A stretch of 64,000 nt of DNA from Stygiobacter sp. RIFOXYC2_FULL_38_25 (GCA_001803165.1 MHAZ01000019.1:1-64000), one strand, 5' to 3'. Positions 1-8,274 are shown, counted from the first letter of the stretch. The notes: generated by a model not told the origin, from the sequence alone. Translations and numbers: made by a program.

Positions 1-97
1 TTTCAAAGAACTCTTTCTTACTATCCGTACTTTACGGATTGGTCAGGAATTATTTTATCCTCTTGACTTTTTACTTATTAAAGAGGTTAGGCAACGC

Positions 98-940
98 TTA
101 TTTTAATTCATCTGAATCTACCCATTGAAGTCCTAATGATCTGCATATTGATCTAAATCTTTCTTTATTAGGTGGTTCAACATGGTGAACTACTGTTTTT
201 CCAACTCTAACTAAAAAATTATTTGACATCATGATATCTTGTCCAAGCTCATGTCTTGCCAACATTTCAATACAATTTGCGTGAAAGAAAAGCATATCTT
301 CTCTTTTAACTGGTTTTGGAAAACTATTATAATATTGGGTCAATCCTACATCTCTCTTAAGTGCTTGACCATCAGTAACAAATATTACGTAACCAATATT
401 GCCAAGACAAACCGAAATTGACTGACTATGAATTATATGTGCAAAAGCGAATTCAGAAAATTTTGCAAACTCAAATTTAAAAACGCTTCCAAACGGATCA
501 GGGTCAGTATGAAAGTCCCCCGAAACACAATGAAGAAAATGTCTATCCCTTTCAATAGGATCATTCGAACTAATTATATCTCCAATTTTATAATTCGGAT
601 TTGCGCGATCCCAAGCAAGAAAGCGATCCTTATAGCCTAACGCGTAATGTATTTTGTTAGCCCATTTCCAAATATCAGATTCCGTTGCTATTCCAGAACT
701 AACACGATTTTCTAGTGAACCATACACTTCATTATTACACTTTGCACATGAAGGGACTAAAACATTGCGATATGGGATGCTAGTCTTATTAGGTAATAAG
801 AGATGCTCATCCCAAAGATTATAACGATGCTGGAGCCATTTCGGTATAACATGCTCAACAGTTTCTGCTTTTCTACCGCAAATAAAACAAGTATCTCTAT
901 TTTCAATTGGTTTGGGAATAAACATTTGATTATCAAGCAT
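98..940 (-). CDS. HNH-endonuclease-like protein, probable gene cassette
   Basis: The 280-residue protein has a CxxC pair near residue 18 (CFICGRKAETVEHVIPKW), an EHVIPKW stretch and a second C..CN pair (SCAKCNNEVYG, near residue 64). This is the spacing of an HNH nuclease with a structural zinc site, where H of EHVIP and the N of CNN would belong to the metal finger. The remaining ~200 residues match nothing I recognise and may bind a substrate or partner. There is no signal peptide, so a cytoplasmic protein is expected. GTTAGGCAAC lies just upstream of the start and its inverted copy just after the stop, the arrangement of an integron cassette. A role in defence or DNA processing is possible but is inference. 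Confidence 0.6.
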   Translation of the reverse strand: MLDNQMFIPKPIENRDTCFICGRKAETVEHVIPKWLQHRYNLWDEHLLLPNKTSIPYRNVLVPSCAKCNNEVYGSLENRVSSGIATESDIWKWANKIHYALGYKDRFLAWDRANPNYKIGDIISSNDPIERDRHFLHCVSGDFHTDPDPFGSVFKFEFAKFSEFAFAHIIHSQSISVCLGNIGYVIFVTDGQALKRDVGLTQYYNSFPKPVKREDMLFFHANCIEMLARHELGQDIMMSNNFLVRVGKTVVHHVEPPNKERFRSICRSLGLQWVDSDELK

Positions 941-964
941 AATTTAGTTGCCTAACGACGTTGC

Positions 965-1141
965 GCCTAACACGCCGCCCAGAACAAACGGCTAAGTTTT
1001 GTCAGCGCAACTATTATTTATAAATCAGTTTTGTTTTACAAATCAACTTTACACAAGCAACTAATTCTGAAAAGCCAAACCCTAATGCGACTCAATATGA
1101 CCGCATCGAAGAAGCGGTCGTTGTTGAGGCGCGGGTTATAT
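965..1141 (-). repeat. attC-like integron recombination site
   Basis: Read on the minus strand, this segment starts TAACCCGCGCC and ends GGGCGGCGTGTTAGGC. The two ends are inverted copies apart from one or two unpaired bases. Inside are GCGCCTCAA and TTGAGTCGC (inverted, with one extra base) and a GACCGC/GCGGTC hairpin. Imperfect palindromes with extrahelical bases ending in GTTRRRY are the hallmark of attC sites, and the inner half resembles the Vibrio VCR layout. A second GTTAGGC core follows 8 bases further on (950-956). It separates the two cassette-like genes. At about 177 bp it is at the long end for attC. Confidence 0.55.
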
Positions 1142-1152
1142 GCGATTATGGA

Positions 1153-1668
1153 TTAGTATTTATCCACCCAGCTAAATCTTCTTCCACTTGTCTTTATATG
1201 ATCCGCAAGACTGTAATTTGGATCTTTGATAATAATTTCATTTTTACACGAAGGACAATAATATATTTTTTGATAACCCTCGTCTTTCTTTAACTGGTAA
1301 ATTGATTTCAGTCTCTTGCCTTCAAAGCAATGAGCACACAACCAATAAGTTTCCACTTTGGATTCTAAATAATCTTTATGAACGAATACGAAAACCTTAG
1401 CGTCAATTTCAGCCATAATATATTTTTGCTTTTCAACAGACCAATCATTGATGTTATTGAGCTCATCTTCGAAGGACTTTTTTTCACTTAATACTTTACT
1501 GAATTCCGTATTGAGAAGGTTTATATGTGAGTGCAAATCAAGAATAATACTTTGCAGGTCTATTACTTTCTCTGTTACAGCCGCTTCTGTTTTTAAGTTT
1601 ACGAGGCCTTTAATTATATCAGTTGCGGACTTTATCGAAGTCAACGCCAAAGAAATTTCATTTATCAT
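1153..1668 (-). CDS. coiled-coil protein with C-terminal zinc ribbon, hypothetical
   Basis: A 171-residue protein of unknown function. Residues 1-80 are predicted helical with heptad-like leucines (coiled coil). Residues 108-145 carry two cysteine pairs (WLCAHCF and YYCPSCKN), a typical zinc ribbon. No signal peptide or membrane segment is seen. It lies upstream of the attC-like site and in the same orientation as the HNH gene. GTTATGT about 20 bases upstream of its start could be the other cassette boundary. It would be the first cassette of the array, but no integrase or attI is visible upstream. Mobile-cassette cargo is an inference from context. Confidence 0.55.
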   Translation of the reverse strand: MINEISLALTSIKSATDIIKGLVNLKTEAAVTEKVIDLQSIILDLHSHINLLNTEFSKVLSEKKSFEDELNNINDWSVEKQKYIMAEIDAKVFVFVHKDYLESKVETYWLCAHCFEGKRLKSIYQLKKDEGYQKIYYCPSCKNEIIIKDPNYSLADHIKTSGRRFSWVDKY

Positions 1669-2042
1669 ACTATTACCTTTTTATTAGCACATAACTATTA
1701 ATTATCCCGCTAGATTTCTGCACCTGGGCGCTCAGTATCTACCGGCATTTATTGGCTTTTTAAGTTGAACATCATTCTTATTTGATATCCGCCAGTAAAC
1801 CGTAGACAAACACTCGCTACTTTTTTTGTTTATTCTAAAAACTAAATCTATGAGATTATTCTGTTATTCTCCGAAAGCACACTTGAGTAAAATCTTTTTG
1901 TTTTCATCTTCGTTCTACATTCCGCGAGCTTCGTTCATTTCCGGTTCCCCGATTACTTAGAATGGAACCCCATTTTCAATCTCAACTTAAATCATTAGGG
2001 CGTTTTTATCAAGGTAAGAAAAATGTGTGCACATTTAGTGAG
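1669..2042. other. non-coding stretch
   Basis: About 370 bases between the cassette-like gene and the palindromic element hold no convincing gene on either strand. I see no integrase fragment. The only notable sequence is GTTATGTGC on the minus strand near 1690, a possible cassette junction. Confidence 0.5.
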
Positions 2043-2190
2043 TTACTGAAGTTAAGCACTTTGCGATTTCTTAGTGTCTTTGTGACTTTGTGGCAAAAGA
2101 AAGTCCAAGAAATAAAGCCACAAAAGCACTAAGCCACTAAGTTTCACTAAGGAAAATTAATGAAGTTCAATTTATACGTAACTTCAGTAA
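2043..2190. repeat. palindromic intergenic repeat element, MITE-like
   Basis: The element is bounded by a perfect 12-bp inverted repeat, TTACTGAAGTTA at 2043-2054 and TAACTTCAGTAA at 2179-2190. Inside, 2070-2152 is itself an imperfect palindrome: CTTTGTGACTTTGTGGC reads back as GCCACAAAAGCACTAAG. A relative of the inner part occurs at 17911-17987. It has no coding capacity. It may be a small non-autonomous mobile element or a folded intergenic repeat. Confidence 0.55.
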
Positions 2191-2191
2191 G

Positions 2192-2222
2192 TAAATAAAA
2201 ACCCGGCTATTTCACCGGGTTT
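2192..2222 (-). terminator. rho-independent terminator
   Basis: On the minus strand AACCCGG, an 8-base loop and CCGGGTT are followed by TTTTATTT. It lies about 40 bases after the stop of the Spy-like gene at 2264. Confidence 0.75.
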
Positions 2223-2263
2223 AATATCATCTTGTCTGACTGCTGACTGCCGATAGCAGAAAG

Positions 2264-2650
2264 CTAATTTCTTGGCGGTTCCGGTCTATCATCCATCGGC
2301 GGACGATGCATTTCTCTTTCCCTCTTCATCTTTGCAAATTCTTTTCTTTGTTCTTTATCTAATACTTTTTCAATCTCTTCATCTTGCTTGCTTATAATCT
2401 CATCCATTTTTTCCATAGGTGGTCTTTCACCGCTATTTCTTTCCGGTCGAAATTCATCCAGCCTTTTTTGTGTTATATCAAGGATGTTTTCAATTTTCTT
2501 AGCCTGCGATAATGTAAGATCAAGCCGTTCGGCTAATTGTTTTATCAAATCGTCTTTTTGAGGTGGAGCCCATGAACGAGGTTGTGCATACGATATATTC
2601 AAAAACAACAGTGTTAGTAATAGCGTTGAAAAATATTGTAGAGCTTTCAT
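2264..2650 (-). CDS. Spy/CpxP-like periplasmic protein
   Basis: A small protein of 128 residues exported by a signal peptide (MKALQYF..LLLTLLFL..SYAQ). The mature part is helical and highly charged, with an LDLTLSQAKKIENIL segment that matches the LTxxQ repeat of the Spy/CpxP/heavy-metal-resistance family and a proline- and arginine-rich tail. Family members act in the periplasm as chaperones or as sensors that damp envelope-stress pathways. The start is set at the ATG at 2650, which has AGGGAA just upstream; an in-frame GTG/ATG extension would bury the signal peptide behind 38 residues. It has its own position after a terminator, but lies downstream of the sigma factor operon and likely belongs to the same response. 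Confidence 0.75.
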   Translation of the reverse strand: MKALQYFSTLLLTLLFLNISYAQPRSWAPPQKDDLIKQLAERLDLTLSQAKKIENILDITQKRLDEFRPERNSGERPPMEKMDEIISKQDEEIEKVLDKEQRKEFAKMKREREMHRPPMDDRPEPPRN

Positions 2651-2740
2651 TTCTGTTCCCTTTTGTTTGTTATTCTTGAATATTGGACGATATGAAATTT
2701 TAAAACTTGCGACACAGACCGTGCATTTAATATTTTTTTC

Positions 2741-2777
2741 ATAAAAAAGCCCCGCCGGAACCAATAACCGGCGGGAC
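2741..2777 (-). terminator. rho-independent terminator
   Basis: CCCGCCGG and CCGGCGGG form an 8-9 bp GC stem around ttattggtt, followed on the minus strand by GCTTTTTTAT. It ends the sigma/anti-sigma/Spy operon just after 2809. Confidence 0.85.
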
Positions 2778-2808
2778 TACATCAGAGGGGTAACGTACAG
2801 GTAAATTT

Positions 2809-3384
2809 TCAGCGATACATATTCATATTACCATCCGGTGGTGGCGGTGGCGGCATTTCTCTTATTCCATCTTTTCCGTGAAGTTCAGGTCCCGGTTTTC
2901 CTTTATCAATTTCTCTTGGGGGTTTGCCTACTAAAATCTCTTTGAGTAATGGTTTGAATTTTTCTTTCTGTTCTTTAGTGCAAACCGAGAGTAAATATCT
3001 AAAGTGATCGTAGCGCAGTTTTTCAAGTTCTATTTGTATCGCACTGATTCTTCTTAATAAACTATTTACTAATACAGTATCGGTTTTCTCATTCTGCAGT
3101 TCTCCAAAGTATTTGGTTTTGACCTCGTTTAATTCTTTGAACAAAACGTCGGACTTTGCAAAGTTATCTTTGCGGGCATCTTCAAATTGTTTCTTTTGAA
3201 CTTCCGTTAGCCCGAGTTCTTTTTGTAATAAATCAATGCCGGCCTGTGGCTTAGCATTTCGGTCAAACATTGGTGGTCTATCGCGGCTGATTAGTATCCA
3301 AATGATTGTTATTGTTAGAATGTTTACTACAAGCAAAATTCCAATCAACCACCTAATTAATTTGTTTTGCGTTATCCAGTCCAT
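2809..3384 (-). CDS. membrane-anchored Spy/CpxP-like periplasmic sensor
   Basis: The 191-residue protein begins with one transmembrane segment (about residues 10-33) and has no cleavage site, so the rest should face the periplasm while staying anchored. Residues 50-150 are helical with LGLTEVQKKQFEDAR, the LTxxQ signature of the Spy/CpxP/CnrX group. The C-terminus is rich in proline, glycine and methionine. It starts 3 bases after the anti-sigma stop with GGAA at a good distance, so it is translated with the sigma and anti-sigma genes. In related metal or envelope-stress systems such proteins sense the signal and control the anti-sigma factor; that role is inferred here. The Pro/Met-rich tail may bind metal, but no histidine cluster is seen. 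Confidence 0.7.
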   Translation of the reverse strand: MDWITQNKLIRWLIGILLVVNILTITIIWILISRDRPPMFDRNAKPQAGIDLLQKELGLTEVQKKQFEDARKDNFAKSDVLFKELNEVKTKYFGELQNEKTDTVLVNSLLRRISAIQIELEKLRYDHFRYLLSVCTKEQKEKFKPLLKEILVGKPPREIDKGKPGPELHGKDGIREMPPPPPPDGNMNMYR

Positions 3385-3387
3385 GGC

Positions 3388-3714
3388 TTATTCCAAATTG
3401 TAATTATCAGTTTGAATTTGAGTTACGCCGTATTCTTGTTTCATAGTATCAACAATAGAAGCACCGGAAACATTGCTGCTTCCGGATCCAATAAAATAAA
3501 CTGCTGTAATTATATTGATTACAAGTATTAGCGCTAATGTTACCGGTTTAAGTACAAAATCTGTTTTAACTGCACCTCCATGCCTAATCTGTTCCTTTTC
3601 AATTCTTGCTTTAATTCTTGTGAATAGAAACGGATTTGCTTCAAGGTTCGGAAGTTCGTCAATCACGTTAAGTGTTTTCTCTACTTCCATTAATATTTTC
3701 TCTTCTTTATTCAT
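3388..3714 (-). CDS. candidate single-pass anti-sigma factor
   Basis: The 108-residue protein has a cytoplasmic helical part (residues 1-52), one transmembrane segment (about 55-77, TLALILVINIITAVYFIG) and a short periplasmic tail. This shape, together with the position right after an ECF sigma gene, is that of a membrane anti-sigma factor. I do not see the HxxxCxxC zinc motif of ZAS-type anti-sigmas. The start is taken as the ATG at 3714 with GAGAGGTG in front; a GTG two codons earlier is possible. It lies 10 bases after the sigma stop. Function rests on gene order and topology. Confidence 0.65.
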   Translation of the reverse strand: MNKEEKILMEVEKTLNVIDELPNLEANPFLFTRIKARIEKEQIRHGGAVKTDFVLKPVTLALILVINIITAVYFIGSGSSNVSGASIVDTMKQEYGVTQIQTDNYNLE

Positions 3715-3724
3715 CTTCACCTCT

Positions 3725-4300
3725 CTAAAGATGTTTTTGGTAATAGCTGTAAAGTTTCTTTTTCAAATTTAGTTTTGCGCGGTGAATCAAAGATTCTACT
3801 GATGAAATACTTACACCAAGTATTTCGGATATTTCCTGGTAACTCATTTCATCATACTTACTAAGTGTAAAAGCGATGCGCTGACTTTCCGGCAGTTTGT
3901 TTAGTGCCCACGCCAAAACTTTAACTCTATCTTCATTTTCTAAAACCTTGTCCGGACCTACACTCTCCGGAGCTGATATTCTTTCTTCCACTTCATCTTC
4001 TCCGAATAAACTTTTAAGAATTGCAAACCGCTTCTTTCTCTTTTGTCCTTTCAAATAATCGAGCGATTTGGAAATTGAAATTCTGTAAATCCATGTGGAT
4101 AACTTTGAATCAGCTCTGAATGTATTAATTGATCTGTAAACTTCAATGAACACATCTTGTGTTAAGTCTTCAGCTGTTTCCCGGTTATAGACAAATTTAT
4201 AGCAACTATTAAGAACAAGCTTCTGATAGTGATCCACGAGCTGTCGAAACGCTTCTCCATCACCTTTCTTTAATTGTGCTATTAATTCAAAATCTTCCAT
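3725..4300 (-). CDS. ECF-family RNA polymerase sigma factor
   Basis: A sigma-70 type factor of 191 residues with only regions 2 and 4. Region 2 covers about residues 10-85 (LVDHYQKLVLNSCYKF, AEDLTQDVFIEVYR, STWIYRISIS), containing core-binding and -10 recognition helices. Region 4 covers about 120-185 (LPESQRIAFTLSKYDEMSY, ISEILGVSISSVESLIHRA), the -35 helix-turn-helix. The ATG at 4300 is preferred to a TTG one codon earlier. It is the first gene of an operon with the anti-sigma candidate and the anchored Spy-like protein, which is the usual layout of an envelope-stress or metal-stress switch. It probably also drives its own operon; its promoter would lie in 4301-4386, but I see no box I would trust. 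Confidence 0.9.
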   Translation of the reverse strand: MEDFELIAQLKKGDGEAFRQLVDHYQKLVLNSCYKFVYNRETAEDLTQDVFIEVYRSINTFRADSKLSTWIYRISISKSLDYLKGQKRKKRFAILKSLFGEDEVEERISAPESVGPDKVLENEDRVKVLAWALNKLPESQRIAFTLSKYDEMSYQEISEILGVSISSVESLIHRAKLNLKKKLYSYYQKHL

Positions 4301-4386
4301 CAACCGCGTTCATTCTTACAAGATTTGACGATAATTTAACTAAAAACTTGCTGTAACAGACTTACAAAAATTGTTGAGCTTTTTGG

Positions 4387-5604
4387 TTATTCATACCTTA
4401 ACGCATCAATAGGATTGAGCGCTGCCGCTTTTTTTGCCGGATAGAATCCAAAGAAAATTCCAATTGCACCGGCAAATACAAAAGCTACAATCACAATATC
4501 CGGTCGAATATAAGCTGTTTGCTCGGTATAATTATTTAGAATGTACGCGACCAAAATTGAAAACAACACTCCGATTATTCCACCGGATAAACTGAGCACA
4601 ACCGCTTCAGTCAAGAATTGAATTAGAATATCGGAAGCTCTTGCGCCAACGGAAAGCCGAATTCCAATTTCACGTGTTCGTTCAGTTACCGATACCAGCA
4701 TGATATTCATAATTCCGATTCCACCAACTATCAAAGAAACTCCGGCAACCGAAGCCAGTAGATAAGTTAGCACTCGGGAAGTTTCCGTTGCGGCTTCGGC
4801 AATATCGGATTGATCTTGAATCGTGAAATCATCATCCTCGCCCTGTTCAAGCTTATGCGCTTCCCGCATAATACTTTTAAGCTCGGATTGAGCTGCTATA
4901 CTTTTTTCACTTGAGATTGCGCTAACTTGAATTGAGCTAATGAATCTTCCGCCCGAAAGTCTGTCTAACACAGTTTTCGAAGGTGCGATAATGATATCGT
5001 CGTTGCTTGTTCCAACTGCTGTTTGTCCTTTGGATTTCAAAATACCAATAACTTTAAACGGAACATTTCTAATTCTAACTTGCTCACCAATTGCATCTTC
5101 ATCCGGAAAGAGATTGTCTGCAACTTCTGAACCAAGTACACATACTTTTGCTTTTGCAGTAACATCACGTTCTGTAAAGAATTCACCGCTTGCGAGCGCC
5201 CAAGAACGTATTTCAAGATAATCAGGCGAAACACCTTGAATTTGTGTAAACCAATTTCCGCTTCCGCCAATTATTTGTCCGCCGGAACGAACCAAAGGTG
5301 AAACACCTTTTATCAAAGTAGCTTCATTTTTAATTTTATCCACATCTTCCATAGTGAACCGGTTAAACGAACCAGCGCCGCCACGCACTCCGCCGGAACT
5401 TGAAGTGCCTGGAGTAATTATTATCAGATTCGAACCTAATGAAGCAATCTGTTCTTCAACTTTCAACTGCGCGCCATCGCCAACAGCAACCATAACAACA
5501 ACAGCCGCAACGCCAATAATTATTCCAAGCGCGGTTAATAAGCTTCTCATCCTTGATTTAATAATACTCTTGGTAGCCGCTTTAATTATCACTTTGAAAT
5601 TCAT
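4387..5604 (-). CDS. MacB-type ABC transporter permease
   Basis: The 405-residue inner-membrane protein has the type VII ABC layout: one N-terminal membrane helix (about residues 17-45, LLTALGIIIGVAAVVVMVAV), a large periplasmic MacB-PCD domain (about 50-240) and a C-terminal FtsX domain with three helices (about 285-400) ending in the coupling motif NPIDALRYE. Such permeases do not move substrate through the membrane but use ATP energy to drive periplasmic export with an adaptor and an outer membrane channel. The ATG at 5604 with TTGAGG ahead is used; an in-frame TTG lies six codons upstream. It overlaps the end of the ATPase gene by one or two bases of spacing, so the three genes are coupled. 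Substrate is unknown; no outer-membrane channel gene is adjacent. Confidence 0.9.
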   Translation of the reverse strand: MNFKVIIKAATKSIIKSRMRSLLTALGIIIGVAAVVVMVAVGDGAQLKVEEQIASLGSNLIIITPGTSSSGGVRGGAGSFNRFTMEDVDKIKNEATLIKGVSPLVRSGGQIIGGSGNWFTQIQGVSPDYLEIRSWALASGEFFTERDVTAKAKVCVLGSEVADNLFPDEDAIGEQVRIRNVPFKVIGILKSKGQTAVGTSNDDIIIAPSKTVLDRLSGGRFISSIQVSAISSEKSIAAQSELKSIMREAHKLEQGEDDDFTIQDQSDIAEAATETSRVLTYLLASVAGVSLIVGGIGIMNIMLVSVTERTREIGIRLSVGARASDILIQFLTEAVVLSLSGGIIGVLFSILVAYILNNYTEQTAYIRPDIVIVAFVFAGAIGIFFGFYPAKKAAALNPIDALRYE

Positions 5605-5605
5605 A

Positions 5606-6361
5606 TCAAACCTCAATGCCAATTGTTTTAGCTTTTATTCTTTCCAATTCAATTTGCGCGTTCAATCTCTCCTTTATCAAAACATCTTTTACTTTTCTTC
5701 CATCACGCATCTCAATAATACGTTTGGCAAATGCAGCATAATCTCTTTCGTGAGTTACCATCACAATTGTAATTCCTTCTTCATTCAATTTTTGAAAGAG
5801 ACAAAAAACCTCAACGGATGTTGTGCTGTCAAGATTTCCGGTTGGTTCATCCGCTAGAATGATTGAAGGATTGTTAACTAGTGCCCGGGCTATTGCTACT
5901 CTTTGCTGCTGACCGCCGCTTAATTGACTTGGAATATGATGCATTCGATCAGTGAGTCCAACGCGATTCAAAGCTTCAAGCGCATTTTTGCGCGGGTTTT
6001 TTATTCCTTCAGATCGGTCATACATCAGAGGTAATTCAACATTTTCAAGTGCACTTGTACGGGAGAGCAAATTGAATCCTTGAAACACAAAACCAATTTT
6101 TTGATTGCGAATACCCGCGTATTCATTCTTTGTAAGTTTGCTGGTGTTAAATCCGTCCAAATAATATTCACCGGAAGTTGGCATATCTAAGCAGCCGAGC
6201 AAATTCATCAAAGTGGATTTACCGGAACCGGAAGCGCCCATTATTGCTACAAATTCACCTTTATTAATTGTAATGTTCACAGACTTAAGCGCGGGCACAG
6301 CTATTTCGCCAACCTTATATGTTTTTGTCAAATCAACAGTTTTAATTATTTCATATTCCAT
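5606..6361 (-). CDS. MacB/LolD-type ABC transporter ATPase
   Basis: The 251-residue ATPase has Walker A GASGSGKST (near residue 42), a Q-loop FQGFNLL, the signature LSGGQQQRVAIARAL, Walker B ILADEPTG and a switch histidine in VTHERDYA. It belongs to the MacB/LolD/FtsE group that powers periplasmic transport or lipoprotein release. The ATG at 6361 is chosen over a TTG 18 bases upstream, which would abut the adaptor stop. In its operon the ATPase and permease are separate proteins, unlike E. coli MacB where they are fused. The last ~30 residues are a charged helix beyond the usual ATPase end. Confidence 0.92.
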   Translation of the reverse strand: MEYEIIKTVDLTKTYKVGEIAVPALKSVNITINKGEFVAIMGASGSGKSTLMNLLGCLDMPTSGEYYLDGFNTSKLTKNEYAGIRNQKIGFVFQGFNLLSRTSALENVELPLMYDRSEGIKNPRKNALEALNRVGLTDRMHHIPSQLSGGQQQRVAIARALVNNPSIILADEPTGNLDSTTSVEVFCLFQKLNEEGITIVMVTHERDYAAFAKRIIEMRDGRKVKDVLIKERLNAQIELERIKAKTIGIEV

Positions 6362-6379
6362 TTTCTTCTCATGTTTCAA

Positions 6380-7654
6380 TTACATCATTGGTGGTGGCGG
6401 CATTCCACCACCCTGCGGCGATGTTAGCGTGTTTGTTTTTTTAGATGATGCCGAGTTTTCTTCTTCCTGAAATCCAGTTATTATTTTCATTCCCTCTTTT
6501 AATTCTCTACTGGCGATAACCTCTGTATTCTTTCCGTCCGTCAATCCAATCATAACCGGACTCACTTTTAATTTGCCGGTAGCATCTAAATAAAATATCC
6601 GTTTCATTTTATTCTTATCCGGCATCGAGTTTACAAAACTTGGCGGAGGTGGTCCGGATGGGTGCATGTTGCGCAAACTATCCGGAAAATTTTTCATCTG
6701 TTCTTCCACATTTTTTTGTATCTCCGCCATCATAGATTCACTTGGCTCAACTCTTAAAGCGGTATTTGGTACTAACAAAACATTTTCCCGGTGGTTGATA
6801 TAAAAATCCACAGTAGCCGTCATTCCCGGCAATAGCAAACGCTCTTTGTTTTCTGCACTAATCGCTACTGTATAATTTACAACGTTGGAAAGAGTGTTGG
6901 AGTGAAGCCGAATTTGTGTAACAACTCCGTCAAAAATTTTGTCTGTGTAGGTTTGAACAGTAAACTTAACTTTCTGCCCTTCTTTAATTTGCCCAATATC
7001 GCTTTCATCAACGTTTGCTAGAATTCGCATTGAAGAAAGATCTTCCGCAATTGAGAAAAGTGTTGGCGAGGAAAAACTTGCCGCAACAGTTTGTCCTTGC
7101 TCAACTGTTCTGTTAATTATCTTTCCGTTGATTGGAGAATAGATGTAAGCGTAACCCAGATTTGTTTTGCTGCGCTCTACAACCGTTTCTGCAGATTGCA
7201 ACGACGCATATGATGATTCTACATCAGTCTGTGATTTAACATAATCCAATTCCGAAATAAAATTCTTAGCGAACAACTTTTTGTTTACTTCATGAATAGC
7301 AAACTTCTGTTTATAATCTGCTTTGGCTCTTGCATAACTTGCTTGCGCGTCCCGTACTTGAGACGCAAGTGTTACGGTATCAAGAACTGCAAGCAATTGC
7401 CCTTTTCTAACTTCACTGTTAAAATCAACAAAGAGCTTTGCTATTTTGCCGGAGACTTGTGTTCCAACATCAACAGTTGAAATCGCCTCAATCGCACCGG
7501 AGCTTGTAATAACAATATCCAAATTGCCTTTTATTACTTCGCCGTAATTATAAGTTGTAGCCGTATTACTGCTCTTTACTAATAAAAAGGAAACCAGAAC
7601 AATAATTGCAATTACACTTCCAATAATTAACCAAATTTTCTTTTTAAGCTTCAT
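6380..7654 (-). CDS. MacA/HlyD-type periplasmic adaptor
   Basis: The 424-residue membrane fusion protein starts with a signal anchor (residues 5-27) and continues with a first half-lipoyl strand (about 45-75), a helical hairpin (about 95-165), the second lipoyl half with GKIINRTVEQGQTV, a beta-barrel (about 200-280) and a membrane-proximal domain. It would link the inner-membrane ABC permease to an outer-membrane channel. Residues 300-345 contain an inserted Met/Pro-rich segment and the C-terminus ends in GGGMPPPPMM, both unusual for MacA and possibly metal-related, as in the nearby Spy-like proteins. It is the first gene of the three-gene exporter operon. Confidence 0.88.
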   Translation of the reverse strand: MKLKKKIWLIIGSVIAIIVLVSFLLVKSSNTATTYNYGEVIKGNLDIVITSSGAIEAISTVDVGTQVSGKIAKLFVDFNSEVRKGQLLAVLDTVTLASQVRDAQASYARAKADYKQKFAIHEVNKKLFAKNFISELDYVKSQTDVESSYASLQSAETVVERSKTNLGYAYIYSPINGKIINRTVEQGQTVAASFSSPTLFSIAEDLSSMRILANVDESDIGQIKEGQKVKFTVQTYTDKIFDGVVTQIRLHSNTLSNVVNYTVAISAENKERLLLPGMTATVDFYINHRENVLLVPNTALRVEPSESMMAEIQKNVEEQMKNFPDSLRNMHPSGPPPPSFVNSMPDKNKMKRIFYLDATGKLKVSPVMIGLTDGKNTEVIASRELKEGMKIITGFQEEENSASSKKTNTLTSPQGGGMPPPPMM

Positions 7655-7779
7655 TTCAGCACCATTGTCAATAGAATAGATTATTAAATTCTCTAATAGT
7701 TGGACGACATATGGCGGCTTAGCTTGCTAATTATTTTAGCAAATTCGAAATTTTGAAGAGTAATAATGATGTAAGAAGT

Positions 7780-8235
7780 TTATGCTGTTTGATGTAAATA
7801 GTTTTGAATGGATGAAAGAACCAATTCGATTTCCTCATTACCCGGATCAAGTTCTTTCAGTCTGGAGAAGTAGTGGTGTGAATGGTTGATATCGCAATAG
7901 AGCCAAATTATGCCCATAATTAAATTATAATCAAAAGAATCAACAACATCTTTATTCTTCGGCTCAAGTTTATCAATTAATTCCGGACAAGGACAGTCAT
8001 CTTTAATAGGATCAGTCTTGACAATAAACTCAATATCACTTTTTACTAATTCTAAAAAATAGGCGAACGATTCTTTCAACCTTCCGGTTTGTGTATAGCA
8101 AACAACAAGTTTTTTTTTGGCAGAGCGGTTTTCGGGATATTTAAGAAGGACTTCCTCAAATTCTTTTTGAGCAGCGGAGTAATTTCTCGCCATAAAATAC
8201 TGATTGCCTAACATTTCACTCATTATATCACACAT
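7780..8235 (-). CDS. small TPR-like protein, hypothetical
   Basis: A 151-residue protein with two tetratricopeptide-like helical pairs. The first is residues 8-45 (NYSAAQKEFEEVLLKYPEN), followed by KKLVVCYTQTGRLKESFAYFLEL; a third partial repeat is near the C-terminus (YFSRLKELDPGNEEIELVL). No signal peptide is visible. Cysteines in DCPCPEL are unexplained. The start is uncertain: three in-frame methionines lie within the first eight codons and none has a good ribosome binding site. It follows the rhodanese gene on the same strand after a hairpin, so it may be a read-through partner of that operon or separate. Confidence 0.6.
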   Translation of the reverse strand: MCDIMSEMLGNQYFMARNYSAAQKEFEEVLLKYPENRSAKKKLVVCYTQTGRLKESFAYFLELVKSDIEFIVKTDPIKDDCPCPELIDKLEPKNKDVVDSFDYNLIMGIIWLYCDINHSHHYFSRLKELDPGNEEIELVLSSIQNYLHQTA

Positions 8236-8243
8236 TTTTTTAT

Positions 8244-8274
8244 AAATGAAGCTCTCAGTACGAGAGCCTCATTT
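8244..8274 (-). terminator. stem-loop, possible attenuator or terminator
   Basis: AAATGAAGCTCTC and GAGAGCCTCATTT form a 13-bp stem with one mismatch and a 5-base loop between the rhodanese gene and the TPR gene. The minus strand lacks a clean T-run after it, so termination may be partial. Confidence 0.5.

Noticed and set aside
23-39. ATCCGTA-CTT-TACGGAT hairpin as terminator
   Set aside because: Perfect 7-bp stem but no T-run on either side; may be part of an attC cut by the window edge.
5354-5857. 167-residue plus-strand open frame
   Set aside because: Lies opposite the ABC permease and ATPase genes; composition is the mirror of those genes and no start signal is seen.
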